Shown here: in pieces, positions 1-7,640 of the stretch | Position numbering within the stretch: position 1 is the stretch's first letter | Layout: each line of letters starts with the position of its first letter | Assembly: GCA_934467415.1 (NCBI GenBank) | Contig: CAKSLQ010000017.1 | Location: forward strand, 1-26,706 | Reading direction: 5' to 3' | Origin: an uncultured Eubacteriales bacterium | GTDB lineage: Bacteria > Bacillota > Clostridia > Oscillospirales > CAG-272 | DNA: 26,706 nt | Made by a program: the position numbers and the translations under genes | The notes under the pieces: model-generated | The model's input: the letters and a program-made list of their open reading frames with translations, nothing else | What the model was told of the DNA's origin: nothing | The model's database searches: none

Positions 1-90
1 GGTTCGGAATAGTGTAGTGCTGGCGGTCTATCTCTTGTTTTCGGTTGCTTGCTTCCTTACCGTACATGAGCATTTGTGCAGCGGTTCTCT

Positions 91-651
91 TTATCTTTGT
101 TCGATTTTCTTTTCGGTCTCGTCCCGCACGGCGCGGCGCAGGGCGGCAAGGTAGGGCGAGAACGCCGCCTTGTCCTCGCCGTAGGTGAGGTTCAGCGCGT
201 ACTCGTTTGCCTCCCAGGAGGAAAGGGCGGATTCGTTGTGCTGGATGACCGCCTCCATGTTGTCCAGCGCCTTGTAGATGCGCGCCTCGGTCGATTCGAG
301 AGCGATCATCTCGCGGTAGAGCGCCGTCATCTCGGCACGGTAGGGGGCGGGCAGGGTGTCCACCCAGCCAAACAACTGTTTTTCCTCGGTTTCTTCGTCG
401 GCGTCGGTCTTTTTGAAGGACGGAATGTCCCCGATAAAGCATTCGCCGAGGTCGTGGATGAGGCACATCCTGATGACCTTGTTCATGTCCGCGTCCGGAT
501 ATTCGTCCGCGACGAAATAGGCGAGAAGCGCCAGCCGCCAACTGTGCGCCGCGACGCTCTCCGGGTGTCCGTTTGCCGTTTGGCAGTGCCGGAACGTGCC
601 TTTCAGTTTTTCCGCCGTGTGCAGGGCGGCGAGCAGGGCTTCGGGTTGCAT
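91..651 (-). CDS. HD-domain 5'-deoxynucleotidase-like phosphohydrolase (HDDC2/YfbR type)
   Basis: The 186-residue product is a compact HD-superfamily metal-dependent phosphohydrolase. Visible metal-binding residues are His36 (in ESVAAHSWR) and the His66-Asp67 pair in IHDLGECFIGD. The HDxxE arrangement followed by GDI is typical of the HDDC2/YfbR group, whose characterised members dephosphorylate deoxynucleoside 5'-monophosphates; that activity is inferred here. No signal peptide or membrane segment is seen, so it is probably cytoplasmic. The ATG is set by a GGAGG site five bases upstream. It is the last gene of a three-gene minus-strand unit, only nine bases after the metallopeptidase gene. 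Family is fairly sure, exact substrate unknown. Confidence 0.85.
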   Translation of the reverse strand: MQPEALLAALHTAEKLKGTFRHCQTANGHPESVAAHSWRLALLAYFVADEYPDADMNKVIRMCLIHDLGECFIGDIPSFKKTDADEETEEKQLFGWVDTLPAPYRAEMTALYREMIALESTEARIYKALDNMEAVIQHNESALSSWEANEYALNLTYGEDKAAFSPYLAALRRAVRDETEKKIEQR

Positions 652-660
652 AGTGCCTCC

Positions 661-1200
661 TTATCGGTCGTCGTCCGCCTCGCCGGGCATTTTCAAGAGG
701 GCGCGGCGGGCGCGGTAATCGGGGAGAACGCTCTCAAGGAGCGCATAGAACGCGCGCGAGTGGTCAAAGTGCCGCAGGTGGCACAGCTCGTGCACCACGA
801 CGTATTCCCGCGCGGCGGCGGGGTAGAGCATCAGCCGCCAGCTGTAGCAGATGCCTCCGTCCCGCCCACAGGAGCCGAAGCGGCTCTTCGCCGATGTGAT
901 GCGCACGCGGCGCGGGGAGAGTCCCATCACTGCGGCATAGCGCTCGGTCAGCGGGATCAGCACCTCGGCGGCGCGGGACTTGAGTGCCGCGATCTCCGCG
1001 TCGCTCAGCGCGTCAAACGGGGCGGCCTTCGCCTTCGCCGCGCGCAGCTTTTCCGTGATCCAGTCCTCGTGCGCCGCGACAAACCGCTCGATATCCGCAC
1101 GTCGCGTGCCGCGCGGGGCGCGGACAATCAGCCGCGCGTCGCGGCTGACTTCAAGCGCCAGCGTGCGCCGCGCGGAAAACTTCAGCTCGTAGTCCGGCAC
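661..1200 (-). CDS. YgjP-like zinc metallopeptidase domain protein (DUF45/M48 family)
   Basis: The 179-residue protein matches the YgjP-like metallopeptidase domain. It has an N-terminal YELKFSARRTLALEV strand region, the RFGSCGRDGGICYSWRL motif around residues 107-122 and the zinc site HELCH at 137-141, with a third likely ligand His147 in HFDHS. The whole protein is the domain, with no signal peptide or membrane span. It is predicted to be a cytoplasmic zinc peptidase of unknown substrate; homologues often sit near housekeeping or restriction genes. The start codon is GTG, chosen because the conserved YELK region begins three residues later; its ribosome site is weak. The gene starts two bases after the DUF362 stop, implying co-transcription and translational coupling. 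Confidence 0.85.
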   Translation of the reverse strand: MPDYELKFSARRTLALEVSRDARLIVRAPRGTRRADIERFVAAHEDWITEKLRAAKAKAAPFDALSDAEIAALKSRAAEVLIPLTERYAAVMGLSPRRVRITSAKSRFGSCGRDGGICYSWRLMLYPAAAREYVVVHELCHLRHFDHSRAFYALLESVLPDYRARRALLKMPGEADDDR

Positions 1201-1202
1201 GC

Positions 1203-2312
1203 TTACTTGATCTCGATAAGCTCGTAGTGCGACGAGCCGATGCCGATTTTTTCCCCGTGCGTGATCTGCCGACGCCAGTCGGTGTTCGGCGAGACGTCGG
1301 TGAAGTGGTCGCCGTGCGTGTGCTCGACCTCATTGAGCAGAGAGCCCGCCATGACCGGCGCATGCAGCACGGCGTCGGCGCAGGCGGCGTCGAGCGCCAC
1401 GGGGTCAAACGAGGCAAACATGCCGATGTCCGGCACGATCGGTGCATCGTTCTCGCTGTGGCAGTCGCAGAAGGGCGATACGTCGATCACCAGCGAGATG
1501 TGGAAGTGCGGCCTGCCGTCGATGACCGCCTTGGTGTACTCGGCGATCTTGCAGTTGAGGATATCGCCTTTTTCGTCCATGCTCGCCTCGACCGCGTCGC
1601 GCGGACATACACCGATGCAGCGGCCGCAGCCGACGCACTTCGTGTGGTCGATGGACGCCTTGCGGTTCACAATATGCGGTGCGTCATGCGCGCAGATGCG
1701 GACGCAGGCGCCGCAGCCGATGCAGAGATCCTGCGCCACGGTCGGCTTGCCCGCACTGTGCATCTCCATCTTACCCGCGCGGCTGCCGCAGCCCATGCCG
1801 AGGTTCTTCAGCGCGCCGCCGAAGCCCGCACATTCGTGCCCCTTGAAGTGGCTGAGCGAAATGACGATGTCTGCGTCCATCACGGCGTGGCCGATCTTCG
1901 CTTCCTTGACATATTCGCCGCCGACGACCGGCACCAGCACCTCGTCCGTGCCCTTGATGCCGTCGGCAATGATGCTGTGTACGCCGGTCTGGAACGGGTT
2001 GAAGCCGTTCTCATAGGCGCTGTCGAGATGGTCGAGCGCATTCTTGCGCCCGCCGACGTAGAGCGTGTTGCAGTCGGTGAGGAACGGCTTGCCGCCCAGC
2101 TCCTTGATGACATCGCAGACCGCCTTGGCATAGTTCGGGCGCAGGAACGCGAGATTGCCCGGTTCGCCGAAATGGATCTTCACGGCGACGTATTTCCCGG
2201 CAAAGTCGATCTTGTCGATGCCCGCCGCGCGGATCAGCCGCTGCAATTTCTTCGGCAGCCCCTCGCCGAGCTTTGCACGCATGTTTGTAAAGTAAACCTT
2301 GGATGCTTCCAT
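1203..2312 (-). CDS. DUF362 domain protein with two [4Fe-4S] ferredoxin motifs
   Basis: The 369-residue protein has an N-terminal DUF362 region (KIHFGEPGN, LTDCNTLYVG, SHFKGHECAGFGGALKNLGMGC) and then two ferredoxin-type clusters: Cys197/200/203/207 and Cys226/229/232/236, each CxxCxxCxxxC. A further conserved-looking stretch follows the clusters. Family members are iron-sulfur proteins of unproven function, common in anaerobes; an electron-transfer or cofactor role is only inference. The start is the ATG at 2312, preceded by GAGGTG with good spacing, rather than a longer frame that would run through the promoter and terminator upstream. It is the first gene of the unit with the metallopeptidase and HD genes. 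Confidence 0.88.
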   Translation of the reverse strand: MEASKVYFTNMRAKLGEGLPKKLQRLIRAAGIDKIDFAGKYVAVKIHFGEPGNLAFLRPNYAKAVCDVIKELGGKPFLTDCNTLYVGGRKNALDHLDSAYENGFNPFQTGVHSIIADGIKGTDEVLVPVVGGEYVKEAKIGHAVMDADIVISLSHFKGHECAGFGGALKNLGMGCGSRAGKMEMHSAGKPTVAQDLCIGCGACVRICAHDAPHIVNRKASIDHTKCVGCGRCIGVCPRDAVEASMDEKGDILNCKIAEYTKAVIDGRPHFHISLVIDVSPFCDCHSENDAPIVPDIGMFASFDPVALDAACADAVLHAPVMAGSLLNEVEHTHGDHFTDVSPNTDWRRQITHGEKIGIGSSHYELIEIK

Positions 2313-2343
2313 GCCATTCACCTCATTGCAATATTGTACTTTG

Positions 2344-2372
2344 ATTATACAGCATCCCGCCGTGTTTCGCAA
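2344..2372 (-). promoter_or_regulatory. sigma-A promoter for the DUF362 unit
   Basis: Reading the minus strand, TTGCGA (2367-2372) lies 17 bases upstream of a perfect TATAAT (2344-2349). It sits between the terminator of the ABC exporter operon and the DUF362 start, about 30 bases from the ATG. Confidence 0.8.
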
Positions 2373-2375
2373 CAG

Positions 2376-2405
2376 AAAAAATCCCACATTTTTGTGGGAT
2401 TTTTT
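2376..2405 (-). terminator. intrinsic terminator of the ABC exporter operon
   Basis: A perfect inverted repeat with 13-base arms (2376-2388 and 2393-2405) and a four-base loop. The core is ATCCCACA/TGTGGGAT, flanked by A-runs on one side and T-runs on the other. It lies 21 bases past the stop of the second exporter gene and is symmetric, so it could act on both strands. Confidence 0.85.
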
Positions 2406-2426
2406 CATTTGTGTGCGTTGTCCGAA

Positions 2427-4328
2427 TCAGTCCAGCTCCTTCTTGCCCGTGTACAGCTCGTAGTATCTGCCGTGCAGGGCAAGCAGCTCGTCGTGCGTGC
2501 CGCGCTCGATGATCTCGCCGTTTTCCAGCACCATGATGGCGTTGGCGTTGCGGACGGTGGAGAGGCGGTGCGCGATGACAAAGGTGGTGCGGTTGGCCAT
2601 CAGGCGATCCATGCCGTGCTCGATGTGCCGCTCGGTGCGCGTATCGACCGAGGAGGTCGCCTCGTCGAGGACGAGGATCGGCGCCTTGGAGATGGCAGCA
2701 CGCGCGATGTTCAGAAGCTGCCGCTGCCCCTGCGAGAGGTTGGCGCCGTCGCCGGTGATCACCGTGTCGTAGCCGTGCTCGAGCCGCATGATGAAGCTGT
2801 GCGCGCTGGCGGTCTTCGCGGCGGCGATGACCTCCTCGTCGGTCGCATCGGGCCTGCCGTAGCGGATGTTCTCGCGGATCGTGCCGGTGAACAGGTGCGT
2901 GTCCTGGAGTACCATGGCGATATTTTTGCGCAGCGCGTCGCGCTTGATGTCGCGCACATTCACGCCGTCGATGGTGATGCTGCCCGAATCGATGTCGTAG
3001 AAGCGGTTGAGCAGATTGGTGATCGTGGTCTTGCCTGCGCCGGTCGAGCCGACGAATGCGATTTTCTGCCCCGGCTTTGCATAGAGCGAAATGTGCTTCA
3101 GGATCGTCTTGCCGGGGACGTAGCCGAAGGTCACGTCGTCGAGCTTGACATAGCCCTGCATGTGCGGCATGTCGGCGGCATCGGGTTTGTCCGCCTCTTC
3201 CTCGGGGCGGTCGAGCACGTCAAACACGCGCTCCGCGCCCGCAAGCGCGGCAAAAACCGTGCTCATCTGCATCGAGATCTCGTTGATCGGGCGGGAGAAC
3301 TGCCGCGCGTAGTTGACAAAGATGGTCAGGCCGCCGATGTCGAAGCCGCGCGCGATGCAGAGGATTCCGCCGATGCCCGCGGTCATTGCGTAGGAGACTT
3401 GCCCGGTGTTGCCCATGACAGGCCCCATGATACCGCCGAAGAACTGTGCGCCGATCTGCTTTTCGCGCAAATCGTCGTTCAGCAGCTCAAATTCGTCCAC
3501 GCAGGTCGCCTCGTGGTTGAAGACCTTGATGACCTTCTGCCCCGAGACGCTCTCCTCGATGTAGCCGTTGACCGCGCCGAGCGCCGCCTGCTGCGCGATG
3601 TAATATTTGCGCGAGCGGCCGGAGAGCGCACGTCCGCCGAACAGGTAGACCGGGATGAACGCAAGCGTAATCAGCGTCAGCCAGATGTTGGTGTAGCACA
3701 TGACCGAGAAGGTTGCGATGAGGGTCAGCGTGCCGGAGACCAGACTGGTCAGCGTACTGTCAAACATGGTTGCCACGTTGTCCACATCGTTGGTGAAGCG
3801 GCTCATGATCTCGCCGTGGCTCTCGTTGTCGAAGAACTTGACGGGCAGCCGCTCGATCTTGGCGAACAGGTCGCGGCGCAGTCTCGCCATCGCATTCTGC
3901 GAGATGGTGAGCATGATCTTGGCCTGCGCGTACTGCATCACGACCTGCACCCCGTAGACGATGAGCAGCAGGACGACCACGCGCACCACATAGGCCAGCC
4001 GCTCGTCCAGGGTGCGCGCCGTGTCCACCATGGCGTTGACGATCGGGCGGAGCAGGTAGGACGCCGCCGTGCCGGCCAGCGTCGAGAGAATCAGAAAGAC
4101 GAAGGCGAGGACAAGCAGATACTTGTACGCGCCGATATAGGAGAGCAGGCGGGCGATGACTTTTTTGGTGTCGCCCTTCGGCTTGCCGCCCATGCCGCGC
4201 GGGCCGCCCGGTCCGCCGGGACCGCCGCGCCGACCGCCGGGGCCCGGCATCGGCGGGCCCTTGCGGTCATCCGATGCAGCGGAGGAATTGTACTGCTTTT
4301 GCAGGTTTTCCAGCGTGCGCTCAGCCAT
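2427..4328 (-). CDS. ABC exporter half-transporter with canonical ATPase site
   Basis: The 633-residue protein fuses a six-helix exporter membrane domain (about 60-350) to an ATPase domain. Walker A is GSTGAGKT (427-434), the signature is LSQGQ (531-535), Walker B is ILVLDE with catalytic Glu556, and the H-loop is VIAHR. Residues about 21-52 form a Gly/Pro/Arg-rich low-complexity stretch before the first helix, which is unusual and probably cytosolic. It overlaps the preceding half-transporter gene by eight bases and is likely its heterodimer partner, as in the BmrCD/LmrCD/TM287-288 type. This subunit would supply the intact catalytic glutamate. Co-transcription with a MarR regulator suggests drug or toxic-compound export. 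Substrate is not predictable. Confidence 0.93.
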   Translation of the reverse strand: MAERTLENLQKQYNSSAASDDRKGPPMPGPGGRRGGPGGPGGPRGMGGKPKGDTKKVIARLLSYIGAYKYLLVLAFVFLILSTLAGTAASYLLRPIVNAMVDTARTLDERLAYVVRVVVLLLIVYGVQVVMQYAQAKIMLTISQNAMARLRRDLFAKIERLPVKFFDNESHGEIMSRFTNDVDNVATMFDSTLTSLVSGTLTLIATFSVMCYTNIWLTLITLAFIPVYLFGGRALSGRSRKYYIAQQAALGAVNGYIEESVSGQKVIKVFNHEATCVDEFELLNDDLREKQIGAQFFGGIMGPVMGNTGQVSYAMTAGIGGILCIARGFDIGGLTIFVNYARQFSRPINEISMQMSTVFAALAGAERVFDVLDRPEEEADKPDAADMPHMQGYVKLDDVTFGYVPGKTILKHISLYAKPGQKIAFVGSTGAGKTTITNLLNRFYDIDSGSITIDGVNVRDIKRDALRKNIAMVLQDTHLFTGTIRENIRYGRPDATDEEVIAAAKTASAHSFIMRLEHGYDTVITGDGANLSQGQRQLLNIARAAISKAPILVLDEATSSVDTRTERHIEHGMDRLMANRTTFVIAHRLSTVRNANAIMVLENGEIIERGTHDELLALHGRYYELYTGKKELD

Positions 4329-6081
4329 TCTGCTTCGCCTCCTTGTTTTCCATTTGCAGGGAATAGATTTCTTTATATTCTTCGCAGCGCTGCATCAGCT
4401 CGTCGTGCGTGCCGAGCCCCGCGATGCGGCCGTCCTCAAGGACGAGGATGCGGTCGGCGTTCATGACCGAGGTCACGCGCTGTGCAATGATGATCTTGGT
4501 CGAGCCGTCAAGGTCGGTGCGGAATGCCTCGCGGATCTTGGCCTCGGTGGCGGTGTCCACCGCGCTGGTCGAGTCGTCGAGGATCAGGATCTTCGGCTTT
4601 TTCAGCAGCGCCCGCGCGATGCAGAGACGCTGCTTCTGCCCGCCCGAGACGTTGGCGCCGCCGCGCTCGATGCCGTGGTCATAGCCGTCGGCAAAGGAGG
4701 AGACGAAGCCGTCCGCCTGCGCATAGGAAGCCGCACGGCGCATTTCTTCGTCGCTTGCGTCCTCGTCGCCCCAGCGCAGGTTCTCGGCCACCGTGCCGGA
4801 GAAGAGCAGATTCTTCTGCAGCACCATGCCGATGCCCTCGCGCAGCTCGCGGAGCGAGTAGTCGCGCACGTCCACGCCGTCCACCAGCACTTCGCCGCTG
4901 TCCGCGTCGTACAGGCGCGGGATCAGCGAGACCAGCGTGGTCTTGCCGCTGCCCGTGCCGCCGATGATGCCGAGCGTTTCGCCCGCGTGAATGGTGAAGT
5001 TGATGTCGTGCAGCACCTCGTCGGCGCTGTTTTTGTAATAGCGGAAGCCGACGTGGCGGAACTCGACGTCACCGTGCTCCACGCGGCGCGCAGGGTACTT
5101 TGCGTCCGCGTCGTCGAGGTCGATCTTCTCATCCATGACCTCGGAGATGCGGCGGGAGGACGCCATCGCACGCGAGGTCACCATGAAGAGCATCGTCACC
5201 ATCATCAGCGACATCAGGATCTGCGTGATGTAGGTGAGGAAGGCGGAGAAGTCCTCGATCGGGAAGCCGTCGAAAATGACCTGCCTGCCGCCGAAATAGA
5301 TGACGGCGAGCGAGGTGAGGTTCATCACCAGCATCATGATCGGCTGGATGAAGATCATCACATTCATCGCGGCAAGCCCGGCGCTTCTCAGGTTATCGTT
5401 TGCCGCGCCGAATTTCTCGTTTTCGTGCTCCTCACGCACAAAGGACTTGACCACGCGGATGTTGGTGAGGTTCTCACCGACCGTGTTGTTCAGTGCGTCG
5501 ATCTTCTCCTGCATCGTGTTGAAGCAGGGAAAACCGACCCGCACCACGAAAAGCAGAAGCAGCGCGAGGATCGGGATTGCCACGGCCAGTACCACGGCGA
5601 GGCTCGGGCTGAGAGAGATCGCCATGAGCAGCGCGCCGATCAGCATACCGGGTGCGCGCAGGAACATGCGCAGCAGCATGTTGACGAAGTTCTGCATCTG
5701 CGTGACGTCGTTGGTCAGGCGCGTGACAAGCGACCCGGTCTGAAACTTGTCGATGTTGGCAAAGGAGAATTTCTGCACCTTGCGGAACACGTCGATGCGC
5801 AGGTCGCTTGCGAAGTTGACCGACGCCTTTGCGCCGAAGTAGGCGCCGCCCACGCCGCCCAGCATCATCAGCACGGCGGTGAGGATCATCAGCCCCGCAA
5901 TGCCCGCGACGTACCAGACCGAGCCCGGCGCGCCGGCGGCGAGATGGTCGCTCGCGTGGCCGACGATGACCGAATAGAGCTTCGGCATCACGATCTCGCC
6001 GACGACCTCGACGATCATGCAGAGAGGTCCTAAAATAAAGTATTTGGTGTACGGCTTTGCGTATTTAGCCCATTTTTTCAA
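4321..6081 (-). CDS. ABC exporter half-transporter with degenerate ATPase site
   Basis: The 586-residue half-exporter has membrane helices through about residue 305, Walker A GGTGSGKT (374-381) and signature VSGGQ (478-482). Its Walker B reads ILILDDS, so Asp503 replaces the catalytic glutamate, and its H-loop reads IIIAQR, with Gln in place of His. Both changes mark the non-hydrolysing site of heterodimeric ABC exporters, and the partner encoded just downstream keeps Glu and His. The start codon is TTG, overlapping the MarR stop as TTGA, with AGGAAG upstream, so translation is coupled to the regulator. The pair is probably a multidrug-type efflux pump in the cytoplasmic membrane; the exported compound is unknown. 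Confidence 0.93.
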   Translation of the reverse strand: MKKWAKYAKPYTKYFILGPLCMIVEVVGEIVMPKLYSVIVGHASDHLAAGAPGSVWYVAGIAGLMILTAVLMMLGGVGGAYFGAKASVNFASDLRIDVFRKVQKFSFANIDKFQTGSLVTRLTNDVTQMQNFVNMLLRMFLRAPGMLIGALLMAISLSPSLAVVLAVAIPILALLLLFVVRVGFPCFNTMQEKIDALNNTVGENLTNIRVVKSFVREEHENEKFGAANDNLRSAGLAAMNVMIFIQPIMMLVMNLTSLAVIYFGGRQVIFDGFPIEDFSAFLTYITQILMSLMMVTMLFMVTSRAMASSRRISEVMDEKIDLDDADAKYPARRVEHGDVEFRHVGFRYYKNSADEVLHDINFTIHAGETLGIIGGTGSGKTTLVSLIPRLYDADSGEVLVDGVDVRDYSLRELREGIGMVLQKNLLFSGTVAENLRWGDEDASDEEMRRAASYAQADGFVSSFADGYDHGIERGGANVSGGQKQRLCIARALLKKPKILILDDSTSAVDTATEAKIREAFRTDLDGSTKIIIAQRVTSVMNADRILVLEDGRIAGLGTHDELMQRCEEYKEIYSLQMENKEAKQNG

Positions 6082-6563
6082 AGCGTTTCTTCCTTTCTGC
6101 CCCGCGTCTGCTCGGAGAGGGCGTCGAGATTGTCCTGCAGGCGGTCGAGGCAGGCGTCAAACGCCTTGATCTCGTCCGCGTCAAACCCGGCAAACATGGC
6201 GGCGTCCAGCGCGCCGAATTTCTCGCGGGAAAAGGTCACCACGCGCCGCCCCTTGTCGGTCAGCGCGATGTTGTTGACGCGTGTGTCGGCGGGGTTTTGC
6301 TGCCGCGTGACGTAGCCGTCGGCCTCCAGCCGCTTCAGCATGTTGGTGACGGCGGCGTTTGAGATCTCGAGGATGCCCGCGATCTCGGTCTGCGTCAGCA
6401 CATCGTCCGCGTCGGCGAGGCGCATCAGCGTGTAGTGCGCGCTGCGGCCGAGCCCGGTCTCCTCGCGGAGCGCGTCAAACGCGGCGTGATGCTTGCGCAT
6501 CACGGCGGACATACGGTGGATCGTCTCCCGCAGGGAATCGTGCATATCGTGTTCTGCGTGCAT
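6078..6563 (-). CDS. MarR-family transcriptional regulator
   Basis: The 161-residue protein has the MarR winged helix-turn-helix at about residues 35-110: TQTEIAGILEISNAAVTNMLKRLEADG is the recognition helix region and RVNNIALTDKGRR the wing. Helices at both ends would form the dimer. A longer frame exists, but the ATG at 6563 has a GGAGG site six bases upstream, and starting earlier would place codons inside the operators and promoter. It is first in the operon, with its stop overlapping the first exporter gene. Two palindromes next to its own -10 element suggest it represses itself and the pump, with release by a ligand that the pump may export. Confidence 0.92.
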   Translation of the reverse strand: MHAEHDMHDSLRETIHRMSAVMRKHHAAFDALREETGLGRSAHYTLMRLADADDVLTQTEIAGILEISNAAVTNMLKRLEADGYVTRQQNPADTRVNNIALTDKGRRVVTFSREKFGALDAAMFAGFDADEIKAFDACLDRLQDNLDALSEQTRGRKEETL

Positions 6564-6583
6564 AAGTTCCTCCAAACAGTCAT

Positions 6584-6610
6584 TTAACGCGTTAATAATT
6601 AACACGTTAA
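6584..6610. promoter_or_regulatory. tandem palindromic operators of the MarR regulator
   Basis: Two 12-base palindromes, TTAACGCGTTAA (6584-6595, perfect) and TTAACACGTTAA (6599-6610, one mismatch in the centre), are 15 bases apart centre to centre. They lie immediately downstream of the -10 hexamer of the marR promoter and before its ATG. Position and symmetry fit autorepression by a MarR dimer; protein binding is inferred. Confidence 0.75.
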
Positions 6611-6612
6611 TG

Positions 6613-6640
6613 ATTATACGCATCTTTGCAAAAATGTCAA
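6613..6640 (-). promoter_or_regulatory. sigma-A promoter of the marR-ABC operon
   Basis: On the minus strand a consensus TTGACA (6635-6640) and a consensus TATAAT (6613-6618) are separated by 16 bases. Both hexamers are perfect, so strong intrinsic activity held down by the adjacent operators is plausible. Confidence 0.85.
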
Positions 6641-6658
6641 GATGTTTTTTGCAAAAAC

Positions 6659-6687
6659 TTGACTTGTATTTTTGATTGCGGTATACT
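6659..6687 (+). promoter_or_regulatory. divergent sigma-A promoter of the radical SAM operon
   Basis: TTGACT (6659-6664) and TATACT (6682-6687) with a 17-base spacer. It is back to back with the marR promoter, with 18 bases between the two -35 boxes, which form an inverted repeat (GTCAAG and CTTGAC). Confidence 0.75.
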
Positions 6688-6722
6688 GCCTAAGGATAAG
6701 AAGAAAAAAAGGGGGCGGCGAT

Positions 6723-7640
6723 ATGGCGGGCTGCAAGCTCTGCCCGCGCCTGTGCGGCGCGGATCGCACGGCGGGCGAGGTCGGCTTCTGCGGCGCGGAC
6801 GGAAGACTCCGCGCGGCGCGCGCCGCGCCGCACATGTGGGAGGAACCGCCGATCTCGGGCGAGCGGGGCAGCGGCACGGTGTTTTTCTCGCATTGTCCGC
6901 TCCGCTGCGTCTATTGCCAGAACCGAAACATTTCAAGCGGCGGCTTCGGCACGGACATCACGGTCGGGCGCCTGTGCGATATTTTCTTTGAGCTTGCCGA
7001 AAAGGGCGTCCACAACATCAACCTCGTGTCGCCCACGCAGTATACAAGGGAGATCATCGCCGCCATCCGCATGGCAAAAGCGCGGGGCTTTTCACTGCCG
7101 TTTGTCTGGAACACCGGCGGCTATGAGCGCGTTGAAACGCTGCGCGCGCTCGAAGGGCTCGTGGATATTTACCTCACCGATTACAAGTATGCATCAAGCG
7201 AACTTGCCGCGCGCTATTCGGCTGCCGCGGATTATCCCGCCGTCGCCGACGCGGCGCTCCGCGAGATGGTGCGGCAGCAGCCTGCATGTGTTTACGACGG
7301 CGACGGCGAACTGCTCACGCGCGGCGTGATCGTGCGGCATCTCGTGCTGCCGACACACGCCGCCGACTCGTGCGAGGTCGTGCGCCGCGTGCATGACGCC
7401 TACGGCGACCGCGTGATTCTCTCGCTGATGAGCCAGTACACCCCCGTCGGGGACTGCGGCGGCTTTGCCGAACTTGCAGGCCCTGTTTCGGCGGACGAAT
7501 ATGACCGCGTAGTGGACTTTGCTCTCTCGCGCGGCGTGGAGAACGCCTTCATTCAGGAGGGCGGATGCGTGTCCGAGAGCTTTATTCCCGCATTTGATAC
7601 GACCGGCGTTCTGCCGGAGAAAAAGGAGAACCGCAAATGA
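6723..7640 (+). CDS. PflX-like radical SAM protein (pyruvate formate-lyase activase homologue)
   Basis: The 305-residue protein carries the radical SAM cluster motif CPLRCVYC (Cys58, Cys62, Cys65), preceded by an N-terminal cysteine cluster (Cys4, Cys7, Cys11, Cys23). The pattern is typical of the COG1313/PflX group. NLVSPTQYT and VWNTGGYE are further conserved stretches of this family. Members are predicted to cleave S-adenosylmethionine and generate a radical, but their substrate is unproven; no formate-lyase gene is nearby. The ATG at 6723 is used because the upstream in-frame ATG lies inside the promoter region; a purine-rich GGGGGCGGCG precedes it. The stop overlaps the next gene as ATGA. 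Confidence 0.88.
   Translation: MAGCKLCPRLCGADRTAGEVGFCGADGRLRAARAAPHMWEEPPISGERGSGTVFFSHCPLRCVYCQNRNISSGGFGTDITVGRLCDIFFELAEKGVHNINLVSPTQYTREIIAAIRMAKARGFSLPFVWNTGGYERVETLRALEGLVDIYLTDYKYASSELAARYSAAADYPAVADAALREMVRQQPACVYDGDGELLTRGVIVRHLVLPTHAADSCEVVRRVHDAYGDRVILSLMSQYTPVGDCGGFAELAGPVSADEYDRVVDFALSRGVENAFIQEGGCVSESFIPAFDTTGVLPEKKENRK

Noticed and set aside
1227..4466. Open frame of 1079 codons on the plus strand
   Set aside because: It runs antisense across the DUF362 gene, a terminator, a promoter and an ABC gene. Its residues are Arg/Val/Asp-rich with no motifs; GC-rich codon bias on the other strand explains it.
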